From assembly GCA_017411305.1 (NCBI GenBank), contig JAFQQI010000005.1:1-57096 (forward strand): 57,096 nt of DNA, written 5' to 3'. The notes beneath the pieces were generated by a model. The model had not been told where the DNA came from and did no database searches. It saw only the letters and a program-made list of their open reading frames with translations. Position numbers and translations under genes: made by a program. The stretch comes from Lachnospiraceae bacterium. Its GTDB lineage: Bacteria; Bacillota; Clostridia; Lachnospirales; Lachnospiraceae. Shown here one piece after another: positions 33,960 to 43,916 of this stretch (positions are counted from its first letter, which is position 1; each line of letters opens with the position of its first letter).

Positions 33960-34655
33960 ATGAAAAAAAGAATAGTAGGATTGTTAGTATGTTCTTTGAT
34001 GATTTTTAGTGCCTGCGCAAGCAATACCGAAACGGAGGTACTAAGTAAGGAGGTAGAGAGCAAACAGGAAGAGGCTGAAGCAGTATCCGAAAAAGAGAAG
34101 GAAAATACGGAAGAAGCAGAATCTGAAACAGATAGTGAAGTTAGTAAAATACGTACAGAGGAAGCGGAAACTGTTGCGGGAATTGAGATTAAGACGGAAG
34201 ATATAGAGTATTATTCGTCTTCCACGGAAGAATTAAAAGTAATGCATACAACATGGGTTACAGGAAGTCATCATTATTCTATGCCATATGATAAAGAACG
34301 ATTTGTCTTTGAGTCACAAGATGGAATTGATTCGTTTGTTTCTATAGATAAAAATGCTAACGGAGATGCGCTTGTTAGTGTAAAGATATATAAAAATAAA
34401 GATAATGCTGATAAGTTGATTAAGCAAATAATACATATTGAAGATTCGGAAGTGACAAGAGAAGAAAAAGAAATGGCGAGCCATGAAATAACAGAACTTC
34501 TTTCTTTTGAGGAAGAAACAACATATAAAGATTATTATATTTATAAAAATGAAGATTATAATCTGGTTGTGGAAATGTGTTCGGACCAAGAAACATTTGG
34601 TGAAATTGGAATGAATATGTTGATGTGTGTTTATTCCTTGGAATTTGATGAATAA
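33960..34655 (+). CDS. Acidic lipoprotein, unknown function
   Basis: The 231-residue protein starts MKKRIVGLLVCSLMIFSACASN, a lipoprotein signal with the lipobox cysteine at about 19, so it is anchored outside the membrane. A Glu/Ser-rich spacer (about 22-70) follows, then a domain of about 150 residues with YEYYSSSTEELKVM-like beta segments and no known family. GAGAGG precedes the ATG. The gene starts 52 bp after the RT and may be transcribed with it, but composition suggests an unrelated surface protein. Confidence 0.75.
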   Translation: MKKRIVGLLVCSLMIFSACASNTETEVLSKEVESKQEEAEAVSEKEKENTEEAESETDSEVSKIRTEEAETVAGIEIKTEDIEYYSSSTEELKVMHTTWVTGSHHYSMPYDKERFVFESQDGIDSFVSIDKNANGDALVSVKIYKNKDNADKLIKQIIHIEDSEVTREEKEMASHEITELLSFEEETTYKDYYIYKNEDYNLVVEMCSDQETFGEIGMNMLMCVYSLEFDE

Positions 34656-34667
34656 GGAGAAGTGAGT

Positions 34668-35708
34668 ATGTTATCATTTGCATGTGATTATTTAGAAGGT
34701 GCCCATGAAAAGATATTGCAACGTCTTATAGAAACCAACTATGAAAAGGTACCCGGTTACAGTGCTGACAAATATTGTGAAAGTGCCAATGAAAGAATCA
34801 AACAGGCATGTGAATGCCCGGCGGCAGAGGTGTATTTTCTTGTGGGAGGCACTCAGACCAATGCCATTGTCATCGATACCATGCTTCAAAGATACGAAGG
34901 TGTCATTGCAGCAACTACAGGACATGTAAATGTGCATGAAGCAGGTGCCATTGAACATGCCGGGCATAAAGTGTTGACGGTACCCTCTTATCAGGGAAAA
35001 ATGAAGGCTGCAGATGTGCGTAGTCTTTTACAGGGATTTTGGCAAGACGGCAGTCATGAGCATATGGTATACCCGGGTATGGTTTATCTTTCCCATCCCA
35101 CAGAGTACGGGACATTGTACAGCAAGCAGGAGCTGACAGACATTGCAGAGGTTTGCCATGAGTATCAGATTCCCCTCTATTTGGACGGTGCCCGTTTGGG
35201 ATATGGACTTATGAGCAAAAGCACAGACCTGACCTTGGCGGATATTGCCCGGATTTGTGATGTGTTTTATATTGGTGGCACCAAGGTGGGAGCACTTTGC
35301 GGCGAGGCAGCGGTATTTACCAAGCAAAATATGCCTAAGCACTTTAATACCTTGGTAAAGCAGCACGGAGCCATGCTTGCCAAGGGACGGCTTTTGGGAA
35401 TTCAGTTTGATACCTTATTTACGGACAATTTATATTTTGAAATTGCAGCCCACGCCATCCGTATGGCAGAGAAGCTGAAAGCAGGCTTTAAGGAGAGAGG
35501 TTATTCTTTCCACCTTGATTCACCCACGAATCAGCAGTTTATCATTTTATCCAATGAGCAAATAGAAAAACTCAGCGGAAAAGTAACTTTTGAGTTTTGG
35601 GAACCGGTGGATGAGACTCATCAGGTGGTACGTTTTGCTACCAGTTGGGCTACCAGGGAAGAGGATGTTGATGCGCTGATGGCACTTCTTGATGAATTGG
35701 TAAATTGA
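34668..35708 (+). CDS. Low-specificity threonine aldolase (PLP-dependent)
   Basis: The 346-residue cytosolic enzyme belongs to the beta-eliminating lyase/threonine aldolase family: FLVGGTQTNAIVIDTML, the conserved GHVNVHEAGAIE, YLDGARLGYGL and the PLP lysine in FYIGGTKVGALCG. It splits threonine into glycine and acetaldehyde. The ATG at 34668 is 8 bp after AAGGAG; the in-frame GTG at 34662 is too close. It overlaps nothing and is followed 17 bp later by a GH5-like gene. Confidence 0.9.
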   Translation: MLSFACDYLEGAHEKILQRLIETNYEKVPGYSADKYCESANERIKQACECPAAEVYFLVGGTQTNAIVIDTMLQRYEGVIAATTGHVNVHEAGAIEHAGHKVLTVPSYQGKMKAADVRSLLQGFWQDGSHEHMVYPGMVYLSHPTEYGTLYSKQELTDIAEVCHEYQIPLYLDGARLGYGLMSKSTDLTLADIARICDVFYIGGTKVGALCGEAAVFTKQNMPKHFNTLVKQHGAMLAKGRLLGIQFDTLFTDNLYFEIAAHAIRMAEKLKAGFKERGYSFHLDSPTNQQFIILSNEQIEKLSGKVTFEFWEPVDETHQVVRFATSWATREEDVDALMALLDELVN

Positions 35709-35725
35709 GGAAGGAGAAATACAAG

Positions 35726-36835
35726 ATGAGCAAAGAAATTCAGAATACAGCAAAGAAGTTATTCAATATAGACAAGCCCCTTGCCATTACCATGTGGGAT
35801 TTTTCCTGGATAGAAAGAAGATGGCCGGGAGCAGGCTTTGAGGATTGGGATAAGGCTCTTTCAGAGCTGACACAGCGTGGTTATGATGCGGTGAGAATCG
35901 AAGCTTATCCCCAGCTGGTTGCGAAGGACATTTCAAAGGAATGGACCTTAAAACCGGTGTGGAATACCCAGGACTGGGGAAGTCCTTCCATTAACAAAAT
36001 CAAACTGAAGGATGATTTCAGGGAATTTCTGTCTGCCTGCCGCAGGCATGGGGTAAGAGTGGCACTTTCCAGCTGGTTCCGTGAGGATATGGACAACACC
36101 CGTATGGAAATTAAAACACCAAAGCAGCATGCGGAAATTTGGATAAAGACCCTTGACTATATCAAAGAATGGGGAGAGCTTGACAACATTCTGTATGTGG
36201 ACTTATGTAACGAATTTCCGCTTGGGCTGTGGATTCCGTTTTTGGGTGGAGAGGAAGAGGAACCAAGAACATCAGCCCTTGCAAGCAATTGGATGAAGGA
36301 AGCTGTTTCTGTATTTAAAGAAGCCTATCCACAGATTCCAGTTACTTTTTCTTATACAGTACCTTATCCTGATGTGAATGAGGACGTCAGCTTTCTGGAT
36401 TTTCTGGAGGTTCATATCTGGATGGCACAGGTTAGTGACTACTATGATAAGGTGGGCTATCATTACGAACGATTTGATGATATCGGTTATACTAATATGG
36501 CGCTGAAAGGCAAGCAGATATACATGGAAAATGAACAGCACTATATGCAGTGTCTGGTGGATGGAATTGTGAAGCTTGCACAGTGGTCCAAAAACAGTGG
36601 CAAGCCGTTGATTACAACGGAATGTTGGGCAGTTGTGGATTACAAAGACGGACCGCTTCTTGAATGGGAGTGGATTTTAGACCTGAATCGTCTTGGTGTG
36701 GAAACGGCTGCGGCCTTAGGATGCTGGGCAGGTATTGCCACCAGCAACTTCTGCGCACCTCAGTTTGTGGGAATGTGGAGAGAGGAAAAGTGGCACCATA
36801 AAATGACTGATACGATCCATCGCAGCTGGGAATAA
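35726..36835 (+). CDS. Cellulase-like (GH5-type clan A) protein
   Basis: The 369-residue protein has a TIM-barrel glycosidase pattern with the acid/base Glu in LYVDLCNEFPLGLW (about 168) and the nucleophile Glu in PLITTECWAVVDY (about 300), both at strand ends as in clan GH-A. No signal peptide is present, so it is intracellular. The substrate is unknown. Family members annotated as sugar-binding cellulase-like proteins are frequent in gut Firmicutes. GGAAGGAG precedes the ATG at 35726, which overlaps no other gene. Confidence 0.8.
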   Translation: MSKEIQNTAKKLFNIDKPLAITMWDFSWIERRWPGAGFEDWDKALSELTQRGYDAVRIEAYPQLVAKDISKEWTLKPVWNTQDWGSPSINKIKLKDDFREFLSACRRHGVRVALSSWFREDMDNTRMEIKTPKQHAEIWIKTLDYIKEWGELDNILYVDLCNEFPLGLWIPFLGGEEEEPRTSALASNWMKEAVSVFKEAYPQIPVTFSYTVPYPDVNEDVSFLDFLEVHIWMAQVSDYYDKVGYHYERFDDIGYTNMALKGKQIYMENEQHYMQCLVDGIVKLAQWSKNSGKPLITTECWAVVDYKDGPLLEWEWILDLNRLGVETAAALGCWAGIATSNFCAPQFVGMWREEKWHHKMTDTIHRSWE

Positions 36836-36903
36836 CATTCATAAAAATGTTTGGAAGATTTTAAAGAACTTTTAACAAACCGTTAATATTTGAATAGTTG
36901 AAT

Positions 36904-36943
36904 AAAAACCGTAAATCTGTTACAATAAGATTTGCGGTTTTTT
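36904..36943 (+). terminator. Terminator upstream of secA
   Basis: AAAACCGTAAATCT pairs with AGATTTGCGGTTTT around GTTACAATA and is followed by T residues. It separates secA from the preceding genes. The stretch 36944-37024 carries the secA leader. Confidence 0.88.
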
Positions 36944-37024
36944 GATTATTTTGCATAATTAAGACCGTGTAGAGCGTGGATGCTTTTACAGAAAGCAGCC
37001 AGCCTGACATAGTGAGGTGACCAT

Positions 37025-39589
37025 ATGGGTTTAGTTCAGAAATTATTTGGAACACACAGCGAAAGAGAATTAAAGAGAATAGAAAGTACAGTACAGGCCA
37101 TTGAAGACTTGCGTCCTGCTATGGCAGCTCTTTCTGATGAAGAGTTGAGAGGCAAGACCGAGGAATTCAAAAAGAGACTGTCTGAAGGGGAAACCTTAGA
37201 TGATATTCTTCCGGAGGCTTATGCGACTGTCAGAGAAGCGGCAAAGCGTGTACTGAACATGGAGCACTACCGGGTACAGTTAATCGGCGGTATCATTCTT
37301 CATCAGGGACGTATTGCAGAAATGAGAACCGGTGAAGGTAAGACGCTTGTATCTACATTACCTGCTTACTTGAATGCCTTGGAAGGCAAGGGTGTACATG
37401 TAGTAACCGTCAATGACTATCTGGCTAAGCGTGATGCGGAATGGATGGGTGAAGTACACAAGTTCTTAGGACTGACGGTAGGTGTTGTTTTAAACAGCAT
37501 GAAGTCAGAAGAAAGACGGGAAGCATATAATTGTGATATTACTTACGTCACCAATAACGAGTTGGGATTTGACTATCTGCGTGATAACATGGTCATTTAC
37601 AAAGCCCAGCTGGTACTGCGTGACTTGCATTTTGCTATCATCGATGAGGTGGACTCCGTATTGGTCGATGAAGCCAGAACACCCCTTATCATTTCCGGTC
37701 AGAGCGGTAAATCCACCAAGCTTTATGAGGTATGCGATATTCTTGCCAAGCAGATGAAGCGTGGTGAGGATATGGCTGACCTGAGCAAAATGGATATTAT
37801 CATGGGGGTAGAACAGGAAGAAACCGGTGATTTCATTGTTAACGAAAAGGACAAAATTGTTAATCTGACTGCCCAGGGTGTTGAAAGAGTGGAAAAGTTC
37901 TTCCAGATTGATAACCTGGCAGATCCCGAGAATATTGAAATTCAGCATAATATTATTTTAGCACTCCGTGCCCACAATTTGATGTTCCGTGACCAGGATT
38001 ATGTGGTGAAGGATGACCAGGTTTTGATTGTGGATGAATTTACCGGACGTATTATGCCGGGACGCCGTTATTCGGACGGTCTTCATCAAGCAATCGAAGC
38101 AAAGGAGCATGTAAAGGTTAAGAGAGAAAGCAAGACCCTTGCCACCATTACCTTCCAGAACTTCTTTAATAAATTTGAGAAAAAGGCGGGTATGACAGGT
38201 ACTGCCCTTACAGAAGAAAAAGAATTCCGTGATATTTACGGTATGGACGTTATCGAAATCCCTACCAACAGACCGGTAGCCAGAAAAGACTTGCAGGATG
38301 CCGTATATAAGACCAGAAAGGAAAAGCTGCATGCTATTGTAGAGTCTGTAAAAGAAGCCCATGCCAAGGGACAGCCTGTTTTGGTAGGTACCATTAATAT
38401 TGATGCTTCCGAAGAGCTAAGCCGGCTTCTTAGTAAGCAGGGAGTTCCCCATAAGGTGCTGAATGCGAAGTTCCATGAAATGGAGGCAGAGATAGTAGCA
38501 GATGCAGGTATCCATGGTGCGGTTACCATTGCTACCAACATGGCGGGCCGTGGTACGGATATTAAGCTGGATGATGAAGCAAAAGCGGCAGGCGGTCTTA
38601 AGATTATCGGTACAGAGCGTCATGAATCCAGACGTATTGATAACCAGCTGCGTGGTCGTGCAGGACGTCAGGGAGACCCCGGTGAATCCAAGTTTTACAT
38701 TTCACTGGAAGATGATTTGATGCGTCTGTTCGGTTCCGAGAGATTGATTGGTATGTTTAATGCGCTGGGAATTCCCGAAAATCAGGAAATTGAGCACAAG
38801 GCACTGACCAATGCCATTGAATCTGCCCAGAAAAAAATAGAAAGTAACAACTATGGTATCAGAAAGAACCTGCTTGAGTATGACCAGGTAATGAACGAGC
38901 AGAGAGAAATCATTTATGATGAGAGACTTCGCGTGTTAAACGGTGAAAGCATGCGTGATGTTATCTACAAGATGATCACTGATATTACCGAAAACAGTGT
39001 GGATATTGCAATTGGCGATGATAATGATTTTGATGAGTGGGATTTGGATGAGTTAAATACCCTTCTGCTTCCTACCGTGCCGTTAAAGCCGGTAAGCAGA
39101 GGACGTATCAACACACCTAAGAAGAATGCGTTAAAGCAGCAGCTGAAGGAAGAGGCAGTAAAGCTTTACGAAGCAAAGGAAGCGGAATTCCCCGAGCCGG
39201 AAGCAATCAGAGAATTAGAGCGTGTGATTCTGCTTAAGGTAATTGACCGTAAATGGATGGACCATATCGATGACATGGAACAGCTCCGTCAGGGAGCCAG
39301 CCTGCAGGCATACGGACAGAGAGATCCGCTTGTGGAATACAAGCTTAACGGTTACGACATGTTTGACGAAATGACCCAGAATATCAGAGAAGAAACTGTT
39401 CGTCTTTTATTCCATGTACGTGTAGAGCAGAAGGTGGAGAGAGAACAGGTCGCAAAGGTAACCGGTACCAATAAGGATGATACGTTGGCAAAGGCTCCCG
39501 TAAAGAGAGAAGTAGCTAAGGTATATCCCAATGACCCCTGCCCTTGCGGTTCCGGGAAAAAATATAAGCAGTGTTGCGGTAGAAAGTAG
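37025..39589 (+). CDS. secA: Preprotein translocase ATPase SecA
   Basis: The 854-residue motor drives preproteins through SecYEG. Visible blocks are Walker [11 protein letters not shown] (about 100), the [19 protein letters not shown] block (about 208), [10 protein letters not shown], the second nucleotide domain [11 protein letters not shown], and the C-terminal zinc motif [14 protein letters not shown]. Length and order are standard. GAGGTGA precedes the ATG. prfB follows 61 bp later, the secA-prfB order seen in many Firmicutes. Confidence 0.98.
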   Translation: MGLVQKLFGTHSERELKRIESTVQAIEDLRPAMAALSDEELRGKTEEFKKRLSEGETLDDILPEAYATVREAAKRVLNMEHYRVQLIGGIILHQGRIAEMRTGEGKTLVSTLPAYLNALEGKGVHVVTVNDYLAKRDAEWMGEVHKFLGLTVGVVLNSMKSEERREAYNCDITYVTNNELGFDYLRDNMVIYKAQLVLRDLHFAIIDEVDSVLVDEARTPLIISGQSGKSTKLYEVCDILAKQMKRGEDMADLSKMDIIMGVEQEETGDFIVNEKDKIVNLTAQGVERVEKFFQIDNLADPENIEIQHNIILALRAHNLMFRDQDYVVKDDQVLIVDEFTGRIMPGRRYSDGLHQAIEAKEHVKVKRESKTLATITFQNFFNKFEKKAGMTGTALTEEKEFRDIYGMDVIEIPTNRPVARKDLQDAVYKTRKEKLHAIVESVKEAHAKGQPVLVGTINIDASEELSRLLSKQGVPHKVLNAKFHEMEAEIVADAGIHGAVTIATNMAGRGTDIKLDDEAKAAGGLKIIGTERHESRRIDNQLRGRAGRQGDPGESKFYISLEDDLMRLFGSERLIGMFNALGIPENQEIEHKALTNAIESAQKKIESNNYGIRKNLLEYDQVMNEQREIIYDERLRVLNGESMRDVIYKMITDITENSVDIAIGDDNDFDEWDLDELNTLLLPTVPLKPVSRGRINTPKKNALKQQLKEEAVKLYEAKEAEFPEPEAIRELERVILLKVIDRKWMDHIDDMEQLRQGASLQAYGQRDPLVEYKLNGYDMFDEMTQNIREETVRLLFHVRVEQKVEREQVAKVTGTNKDDTLAKAPVKREVAKVYPNDPCPCGSGKKYKQCCGRK

Positions 39590-39650
39590 AATTAAGAAAC
39601 ATTTCTTAGTATGCTACACAAATATATTTATAGAAAGAGGTGAACGTTAA

Positions 39651-40773
39651 GTGGTAGAATTGGACCAGATGAAATCTGAACTCCTTGCTTATGAAACCCC
39701 TTTAGCGGAAGTGAGGGATTCACTTTGACTTAGACAGTAAGTCAAAGAAAATCGAGGAATTGGAAAGAGAAATGGAGGCACCCGGCTTTTGGGATGACCC
39801 TGATGTTTCCAATCAAAAAATGAAGGAATTAAAGAATTTAAAAGATACGGTAGATACCATGAACGGTCTGTGTACCCAATATGAAGATATTGAAACACTG
39901 ATTGAAATGGGCTACGAGGAAGAAGATGCAGAGCTTGCGGCTGACATCCGTGCAGAGCTGGATGAATTTATTTTCACCTTTGAGGAAATCAGAATCGGCA
40001 CCCTTCTTTCGGCAGAGTATGATAATAACAATGCCATCCTGAAACTGAATGCAGGTGCCGGCGGTACGGAGAGCTGTGACTGGTGCAGTATGCTTTACCG
40101 TATGTATACCAGATGGGCAGAGCGCAAAGGCTTTTCGGTAGAAGTGCTTGATTATCTGGATGGCGATGAAGCCGGAATTAAGTCTGTTACGTTCCAGGTA
40201 AACGGCGTAAATGCTTACGGGTACCTGAAGTCAGAGAAGGGAGTACACCGTTTGGTGCGTATTTCTCCTTTTAATGCCCAGGGTAAGCGTCAGACCTCTT
40301 TTGTATCATTGGATGTTATGCCGGATATTGAAGAGGATGTGGATATCGAAATCAACAATGATGATTTGCGTATTGATACCTATCGAAGCAGTGGTGCAGG
40401 CGGACAGCATATAAACAAGACATCTTCTGCAATCCGTATTACCCATCTTCCGACGGGAATCGTGGTACAGTGCCAAAATGAGCGTTCCCAGTTCCAGAAT
40501 AAGGATAAGGCAATGCAGATGTTAAAGGCGAAGCTGTACATGCTTCAAAAGGAAGCCAATGCAGAGAAGCTTTCCGATATCAGAGGTGAGGTAAAGGAAA
40601 TCGGCTGGGGAAACCAGATCCGTTCTTATGTTATGCAGCCTTATACCATGGTAAAGGACCACAGAACCGAGGCAGAAACAGGAAATGTGGACGCGGTAAT
40701 GGACGGTGCCTTAGACCAGTTTATCAATGCTTATCTGAAGTGGATTAATACCAAGCCGGAGAGTACAAATTAA
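39651..40773 (+). CDS. prfB: Peptide chain release factor 2, with programmed +1 frameshift
   Basis: RF2 ends translation at UGA and UAA. Translation starts at GTG 39651 after AGAGGTGA and reads 25 codons to an in-frame TGA at 39726; shifting +1 at CTT-TGA-C continues in the frame ending at 40773. The coding sequence is therefore 39651-39725 joined to 39727-40773. The domain 2 tripeptide SPF (RISPFN) recognises stop codons and GGQ (GAGGQHINKT) drives hydrolysis. The product has about 373 residues. Low RF2 raises frameshifting, which autoregulates the gene. Confidence 0.95.
39714..39731 (+). other. Programmed +1 frameshift site of prfB
   Basis: CTTTGAC (39723-39729) is the standard slippery sequence. 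A Shine-Dalgarno-like GAGGG (39713-39717) lies just upstream, though a little farther than the usual AGGGGG spacing. Confidence 0.93.
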
Positions 40774-40790
40774 TAGGAAGCATATTTGAA

Positions 40791-40828
40791 ATGAAAGCCT
40801 GCCATGTAAAGTGGCAGGCTTTTCATAT
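40791..40828. terminator. Terminator between prfB and the KilA-N gene
   Basis: ATGAAAGCCTGCCA pairs with TGGCAGGCTTTTCAT around a TGTAAAG loop, with T-rich sequence after it on plus. It can serve both converging genes. Confidence 0.85.
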
Positions 40829-40840
40829 TACTTGGATTGG

Positions 40841-41689
40841 CTATGAATTTTTGATTGATATGTTTTCAACCAAATTATCTTTTATTCGTTCAATGCTTTT
40901 ATTGCGAGTAAGAGATTGCATTTGATAATAAGCTACGCTACGTAATTTTTTAAGGCGTTCACTCATAGGAATACCCTCACGAATCATATCTGCATTCATG
41001 CTCTCAATATTTACTAATATGATTAATTGCTCTACACTTGCATAATCTCGCATGTTTTCTTTCTTATTTCCTGTTTCGTCACGCCATTGTTTGGCAGTTT
41101 TTCCAAAGAGAGCCATATTCAGCATGTCTGCTTCACTGGCATATTTGTAATTAATTTCTTGTGGAGTAAGCTCTGGTAAGATTAAAAATTCTTTAATGGC
41201 ATCGGTATGTATTCGATAATTAATTTTTGAAAGTTCACGCTTACTGTCCCATCCGGATGAAAGCTTTTCTGCTTCTTGAGTCTTAAGTCGTTGATAATCC
41301 TTTATGATATATAGTTTAAATTCAGGAGAAATCCATGAAGCAAACTCAAAAGCAATGTCAGAGTGAGCATAGGTTCCACCATAGCGACCTGCATGAGAGG
41401 TTATTCCAATAGCATTCATTCGCTCTATCCACTGTTTAGCAGTTAAAATCAATCGTCCCGGTTCGTTTCTAACCGTATGGAATTCCGTACGGTTAAAGTT
41501 AGGATTATATAATGTTTCCCATGCTGCGAGAAAATCAATGGTGGAATAAGAACTTAACCAATTTGAGATAACGATTCTTGGATAATCAGGATTTTTGTAT
41601 TTGGCAATATCTGTTAGGGAAATATAATCATTTTGTTGCTCAGATGAAAGTAATACTGAGATTTCAGCACCATTTGCTTTGATAATCAT
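40841..41689 (-). CDS. KilA-N domain protein under apparent LexA control
   Basis: The 282-residue protein begins after AGGAGG. The KilA-N domain covers about 20-140: YISLTDIAKYKN, VISNWLSSYSTIDFLAAWE, and GRYGGTYAHSDIAFEFASWIS with KLYIIKDYQRLK. KilA-N is a DNA-binding domain of phages and bacterial proteins, often anti-repressors. The C-terminal half is a helical part of unknown role (YASEADMLNMALFGKTAKQW). Upstream, a LexA-type box overlaps the promoter, so expression probably rises on DNA damage. There are no other phage genes beside it. Confidence 0.88.
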   Translation of the reverse strand: MIIKANGAEISVLLSSEQQNDYISLTDIAKYKNPDYPRIVISNWLSSYSTIDFLAAWETLYNPNFNRTEFHTVRNEPGRLILTAKQWIERMNAIGITSHAGRYGGTYAHSDIAFEFASWISPEFKLYIIKDYQRLKTQEAEKLSSGWDSKRELSKINYRIHTDAIKEFLILPELTPQEINYKYASEADMLNMALFGKTAKQWRDETGNKKENMRDYASVEQLIILVNIESMNADMIREGIPMSERLKKLRSVAYYQMQSLTRNKSIERIKDNLVENISIKNS

Positions 41690-41736
41690 AGTTGAATCCT
41701 CCTATAAGTTAGTATATTTCGTATTGGTACAATAAT

Positions 41737-41765
41737 ATTATATCACAAAAAGAACGTATGTTCTA
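41737..41765 (-). promoter_or_regulatory. Promoter with LexA (SOS) box of the KilA-N gene
   Basis: On the minus strand the -10 TATAAT (41742-41737) and a weak -35 TAGAAC (41765-41760) are 17 bp apart. AGAACGTATGTTCT (41751-41764) fits the Gram-positive LexA consensus GAAC-N4-GTTC and covers the spacer and -35. Confidence 0.75.
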
Positions 41766-42024
41766 TATTAATTTGCCATTACAAGTGTTGGAGAAATTTG
41801 TGGACAAAATTAGCAAGAAGTTGAGAAAAAAAGAAAAGAACATGAATACAAATGCTCACAAAGTATAGGACTGCGGAGGGAGAATTATCTTTAACGGATA
41901 TTGAATGGATGAATTAGTAACCAGAAAATCTTCCGGTGTAGTTCTTGTGGCTAGTATTACAGATATATTGGAATTGTGAGGTGAGAAGGGGAAAAGGTTG
42001 CTCGAGAGATTCTCAGATTAACAG
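41766..42024. other. Non-coding stretch with decayed coding scraps
   Basis: Between the KilA-N promoter and the hairpins before the DUF975 gene there is no supportable gene. Several short frames (for example EGELSLTDIEWMN and MDELVTRKSSGVVLVASITD, about 41875-41980) look like broken fragments, split by stops, without ribosome sites. Confidence 0.5.
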
Positions 42025-42068
42025 AATAGCTGATGAAATAGTCATAGTGCTATTTCATCAGCTATTTT
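42025..42068 (+). terminator. Long hairpin, probable terminator
   Basis: A 17-bp perfect stem AATAGCTGATGAAATAG (42025-42041) with its complement (42050-42066), loop TCATAGTG, then TT. It shares bases with the next hairpin (42065-42096). Confidence 0.65.
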
Positions 42069-42096
42069 ACTTCATTAGATATCTTATGAAGTAAAA
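42065..42096 (-). terminator. Terminator of the DUF975 gene
   Basis: TTTTACTTCAT pairs with ATGAAGTAAAA (11 bp) a few bases past the gene's stop on the minus strand. The T tract TTTT forms part of the stem base. Confidence 0.6.
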
Positions 42097-42104
42097 TATT
42101 GATA

Positions 42105-42818
42105 CTATTTTTTCTTTTTAATTAAATCCAAATAAAAATTAGCATGTACTGCCTGCAAATAAGGAAGTACCCACAAAAAACCGATGCAGCAGCTACAAAT
42201 ACTAAGCAGGAACAATGGTAAGAAGGAAAGGTTGATATAAAATAACCGTCCTTTGCTGCCTTTCATAATGCTGAAGCTTTTTTTAAATATTTCCGAAGGA
42301 GAATACTGCGGAAAATCCAGCATCAGGTAAAAACATTGGGAAGCATTCAGCGTAAAGAGAATGTTCACCGCGCTGCCTAAAATAAATAAAACAACATATG
42401 CAAGAAACAGATAAGAATTATCCGGCTGCTGCATCACATAGGGACTAAGAATCCCGTAAAACGAACAGAGCAGGGAAACCAAAGATATAACAGCCTGGAC
42501 TTTGATAATTCTATCCGGTGCATTTTTAAACCCGAAAAACAAATCGCTAACCATTATTTCCTGATTACAGGCAATTTTAAGAAAAATATAGGCCTGGCCG
42601 TAAAGAAAAATTCCCGTAATCAGACTAATAAGAAAAGTCGCAACATAGTAAATAATGAGCCCCATGAATGAAGAAATATCCATCATGGAGGTGCTGAAGG
42701 TTGTAAAGAAAATCCAGCCGCAATAAATGAGAAAGATACGAATTAATATGCCGAAATTCCCAAGCAATTGTCCTTTGGCCAGAGCTTTCAGGCTGGCTGA
42801 GGATAAATATTTATTCAT
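42105..42818 (-). CDS. DUF975 family membrane protein
   Basis: The 237-residue protein has the DUF975 layout: an N-terminal SASLKALAKGQLLGNFG, four to six hydrophobic segments, a central segment with YGQAYIFLKIA, and the PSEIFKKSFSIMKGSKGRLFYINLSFLPLFLL block. It ends in a lysine-rich tail. The function of the family is unknown; it resembles glycerophosphoryl-diesterase-type membrane domains. GGAG lies before the ATG. It is the last of three minus-strand genes that may form an operon. Confidence 0.8.
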   Translation of the reverse strand: MNKYLSSASLKALAKGQLLGNFGILIRIFLIYCGWIFFTTFSTSMMDISSFMGLIIYYVATFLISLITGIFLYGQAYIFLKIACNQEIMVSDLFFGFKNAPDRIIKVQAVISLVSLLCSFYGILSPYVMQQPDNSYLFLAYVVLFILGSAVNILFTLNASQCFYLMLDFPQYSPSEIFKKSFSIMKGSKGRLFYINLSFLPLFLLSICSCCIGFLWVLPYLQAVHANFYLDLIKKKK

Positions 42819-42857
42819 AAATAAAAACTCCTGTCGTTACATATTCGGGTATTAATA

Positions 42858-43340
42858 TCAGACAGCTACATCCAGATTCATCCCCACAACACCGGCAGCA
42901 TCAGCGGCCTTTTTATTCTTCTGATAGGGGTTAGATTCATCGCCGTACTGGATTTTGGTAGCAGTAGTACCTCCTGCCACATAACTACGTCCGCATTCAG
43001 GGCAAATAGCTGTTTTCAGGGTGACATTGGCAGCTAATACCTTACCGTCATTTTGGGCGGCTTTTTTGTAGGCATTACTTACATGCTCCTGCTCATGAGC
43101 CCGTACACGGGCAGCAGATGCTTCGGGGGAAATATGTGCTGCAGACTTAAAGGAAACCATTTCATCGGAGCCGTCCTGATATTTACGGTTATTGCAGGTT
43201 TCACATTCTGCAGGCGATGATTTGCGCCCGGGGGTTACTTCCGTAGGTGCGCCCGGATTTTTAACAACAGCATGGGAGGAGGGAATGATTCCTGCCTGAT
43301 ATGCGTATGGTGTGGCGTAAGCGCCGATTCCGTTTATCAT
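42858..43340 (-). CDS. SprA-like putative metalloprotease family protein
   Basis: The 160-residue protein has a zinc-protease-like HEQEH motif in ARVRAHEQEHVSNAYKKA (about 82-100) and two Cys pairs (CETCNNR and CPECGRSY) that could bind a second zinc. The ending GGTTATKIQYGDE... fits SprA-related proteins of unknown role. It lacks a signal peptide. AAAGGAG is present before the ATG at 43340. The residues around HEQEH suggest catalysis, but activity is not shown. Confidence 0.75.
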   Translation of the reverse strand: MINGIGAYATPYAYQAGIIPSSHAVVKNPGAPTEVTPGRKSSPAECETCNNRKYQDGSDEMVSFKSAAHISPEASAARVRAHEQEHVSNAYKKAAQNDGKVLAANVTLKTAICPECGRSYVAGGTTATKIQYGDESNPYQKNKKAADAAGVVGMNLDVAV

Positions 43341-43354
43341 AGGTTACTCCTTTC

Positions 43355-43759
43355 TTATCGTAATAAATCTGCATAATCGGTCATTGCGTCCTCGAAGGAA
43401 TAGCCAAACATATCTTCCGAAGACTGACCATACATGGATTCACAGGTGGCATCATACTGTTTGCCGAATTCTATCAGAATATCCGGTTCACTAAGTATGA
43501 GGGCAAAGCTTGCAAAAAACATAACAACGGTCAGACATATGCTTCCTACAGCACAGGCAAAACCGATTTTAGCTTGTGTAATCATTTTTTTACCGTAGCC
43601 CTTGGATAACAGGGCAAATATCATGGCAAGACTTCCGCAAATAAGGGGCGGGAATACGGCCATAGAGGTAAAAACAGCGGCCAATCCCAAAAGAAGTGAA
43701 GCTGATGCCATGCTAAGTCCCGGCGAGTGAAAGTTTTGTTGATGTTGATTAAAATCCAT
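43355..43759 (-). CDS. DUF4190-like small membrane protein
   Basis: The ATG at 43759 follows AAAGTGGG; a longer frame starting at 43804 lacks a site. The 134-residue product has a short polar N-terminus (MDFNQHQQNFHSPG), then two hydrophobic helices (ASASLLLGLAAVFTSMAVFPPLICGSLAMIFALLS split by proline) and a third (IGFACAVGSICLTVVMFFASFALI), and an acidic tail. The pattern is that of DUF4190-like membrane proteins. Function unknown. It sits 14 bp before the SprA-like gene. Confidence 0.65.
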   Translation of the reverse strand: MDFNQHQQNFHSPGLSMASASLLLGLAAVFTSMAVFPPLICGSLAMIFALLSKGYGKKMITQAKIGFACAVGSICLTVVMFFASFALILSEPDILIEFGKQYDATCESMYGQSSEDMFGYSFEDAMTDYADLLR

Positions 43760-43834
43760 AATATCCCACTTTCTAATCATTCTATGGTAATTATATAGTA
43801 ACATTTATTGTAAAAGAATACAAGTAAGCCAACC

Positions 43835-43863
43835 TTGAAAAAAAGGTTCAATTTCACTATAAT
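43835..43863 (+). promoter_or_regulatory. Sigma-A promoter of tex
   Basis: TTGAAA (43835-43840), a 17-bp spacer and perfect TATAAT (43858-43863), 54 bp before the start. An AACC-to-GGTT short repeat overlaps the -35. Confidence 0.8.
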
Positions 43864-43916
43864 ATTATGAGGGAGGTTCCCGTAAAAAGGAAAAAAGTGA
43901 GTAAAGGATAAAAACT

